Shown here one piece after another: positions 62,889 through 64,000 of a stretch of 64,000 bases of DNA (the first letter of the stretch is position 1; each line of letters starts with the position of its first letter). The notes under the pieces are model-generated. The model saw only the letters and a program-made list of their open reading frames with translations. It had not been told where the DNA came from and did not search any database. The stretch spans positions 1-64,000 of the forward strand of contig JAXGGA010001153.1 in the NCBI GenBank assembly GCA_038373865.1, given 5' to 3'. This DNA is from Uloborus plumipes (lineage: Eukaryota > Arthropoda > Arachnida > Araneae > Uloboridae). A program made the translations under genes and the position numbers.

Positions 62889-63455
62889 CAGTATAACTTC
62901 GATTTAACGATACCCGATTTAACGATTTCCCCAATTTAACGATACATTTCATTGGTCCCGACTCATATGCCTTGAATTTAATGTTAAAACTCCCTCAATT
63001 TAACGATAGCTTTCCTCGATTTAACGATGATATCGGGCAGGGCCAAATTATCTCTCGTCAAAAATACAGTTGTATATGTTTAAAATATTTTTCTATTTTA
63101 CTCGCAACAGCATGAGAATTCATCCTTCAGTAACGTCCAAACTTCTAGCATTCCAAACAATTGTTTTTTGCACCTTGAGAGTAGAGTGATCAGTCTAAAA
63201 AAATGAGGTTGAAAAAGGTGAAATTTTCTCAACACGAGAAAACAAAGATCGATGAAATAACTTTGGACATAATATAAATGCGCAGTTTTCTTAAAGAAGC
63301 AAAATAACGTATACTTGTTTAAGCGTTCACTTCATCATCACATCAATAGTTTAATCCGTTTAACGTATAAGTATGCTTTCTCGATTTAACGATATCCTCG
63401 ATTTAACGATAATTTTTTACAGTCCATAGGCAATCGTTAAATCGAGGTTATACTG
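62889..63455. mobile_element. Pogo/Tigger-type MITE with internal CGATTTAACGAT repeats
   Basis: Ends CAGTATAACTTCGATTTAAC and (complement) CAGTATAACCTCGATTTAAC, flanked by TA on both sides (62887-62888, 63456-63457). The motif CGATTTAACGAT or near variants recurs about seven times near the two ends. 567 bp, no coding. Confidence 0.88.
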
Positions 63456-63457
63456 TA

Positions 63458-64000
63458 ATTGCAAAATCCAGTCCAGTTAAAAAAATAATGCAAAGCGTAT
63501 AAGTGGCAAATGTAAGCATAACAACCTACGAATACGAAACAGTACTAAGATGTTACATTAATTTTAAAAAATGTCGTACAAAATTTATACAGTAATAAAA
63601 CATTGTGGTGTACTGCTGCTATGAACTTTAATTTGAATGATATTTATTTAACTTTAATTTGCATAATATTTATTTAAACAGAACTTAAACCACCAAGTGA
63701 GTGGCAACGGTTTTAATGCAGCCACAAAAATGCGAGCAGTTTGTTGACTGGCCATCTTACGTTATCTTCTGTGTCGGCTGCAGCAAAATGCCGATTTTAA
63801 TCTTTAACTTTATTTTCCGTTTGTAAATAAGTTGATAAATGTCATTTTATATTAACATGTTGTTATTCACTGTACTCCCGGCTAATGCACATTATCAAGG
63901 TACCAGCTTGCCACTGCAGCATCAATCCACGTACGTACTTAGGCGTTAATCTACTATCATTGATGTTTTACATAAGATTGTTTTTTAACAGCTGAGACAT
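63458..64000. other. Intergenic, nothing recognised
   Basis: AT-rich; a short tandem repeat of TTTAATTTGMATRATATTTATTTAA at about 63627-63680. No gene seen. Confidence 0.45.

Overview
This is an AT-rich nuclear genomic segment of an animal, most likely an arthropod and perhaps an arachnid (inference from the receptor sequence style and the mix of repeats; not proven). There is one protein-coding host gene on the + strand, and everything else is intron, 3' flank and transposable elements. No bacterial-type operons, CRISPR arrays or free-standing tRNA/rRNA genes were seen.

The gene is a kainate-type ionotropic glutamate receptor (GRIK2-like). Thirteen coding exons can be placed between 2146 and 34393. 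All introns are GT-AG and the phases agree at every junction, giving 737 complete codons before the first stop. The 5' part (signal peptide and start of the amino-terminal domain) lies upstream of the window. In order the exons encode the rest of the amino-terminal domain (exons 1-6), ligand-binding lobe S1 (6-8), M1 (8/9), the re-entrant pore loop (9), M3 with the SYTANLAAF gate (10), S2 (10-12), M4 (12) and a short cytoplasmic tail (13).

Unusual points in the gene: (a) intron 11 holds four evenly spaced (125-135 bp) decayed copies, plus a partial fifth, of the first ~50 bp of exon 12 with its acceptor AG; this is the segment that is duplicated as flip/flop in vertebrate AMPA receptors. (b) Exon 12 itself has G or C at the third position of 85 of 90 codons, unlike every other exon. 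(c) The stop codon is TGA-C and is followed in frame by 29 further codons ending in a PDZ-ligand-like C-terminus. (d) The Q/R site of the pore is a cysteine.

Introns and the 30-kb 3' flank are crowded with mobile elements. There are two sibling pogo-like elements with TA duplications (2377-4533, 41400-43545), a decayed mariner (54919-56196), and a nearly intact Tc1-like element with one nonsense codon (58954-60171) that landed in one arm of an older inverted-repeat element. Others are pogo/Tigger-type MITEs, two hAT-type MITEs with perfect 8-bp duplications, Helitron-like elements, four tRNA-derived SINE copies, and a MITE-like family built from palindromic ACAGT..ACTGT units present about eleven times. 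From about 34.5 to 38.8 kb and in most of 44.2-52 kb nothing beyond AT-rich unique sequence was recognised.
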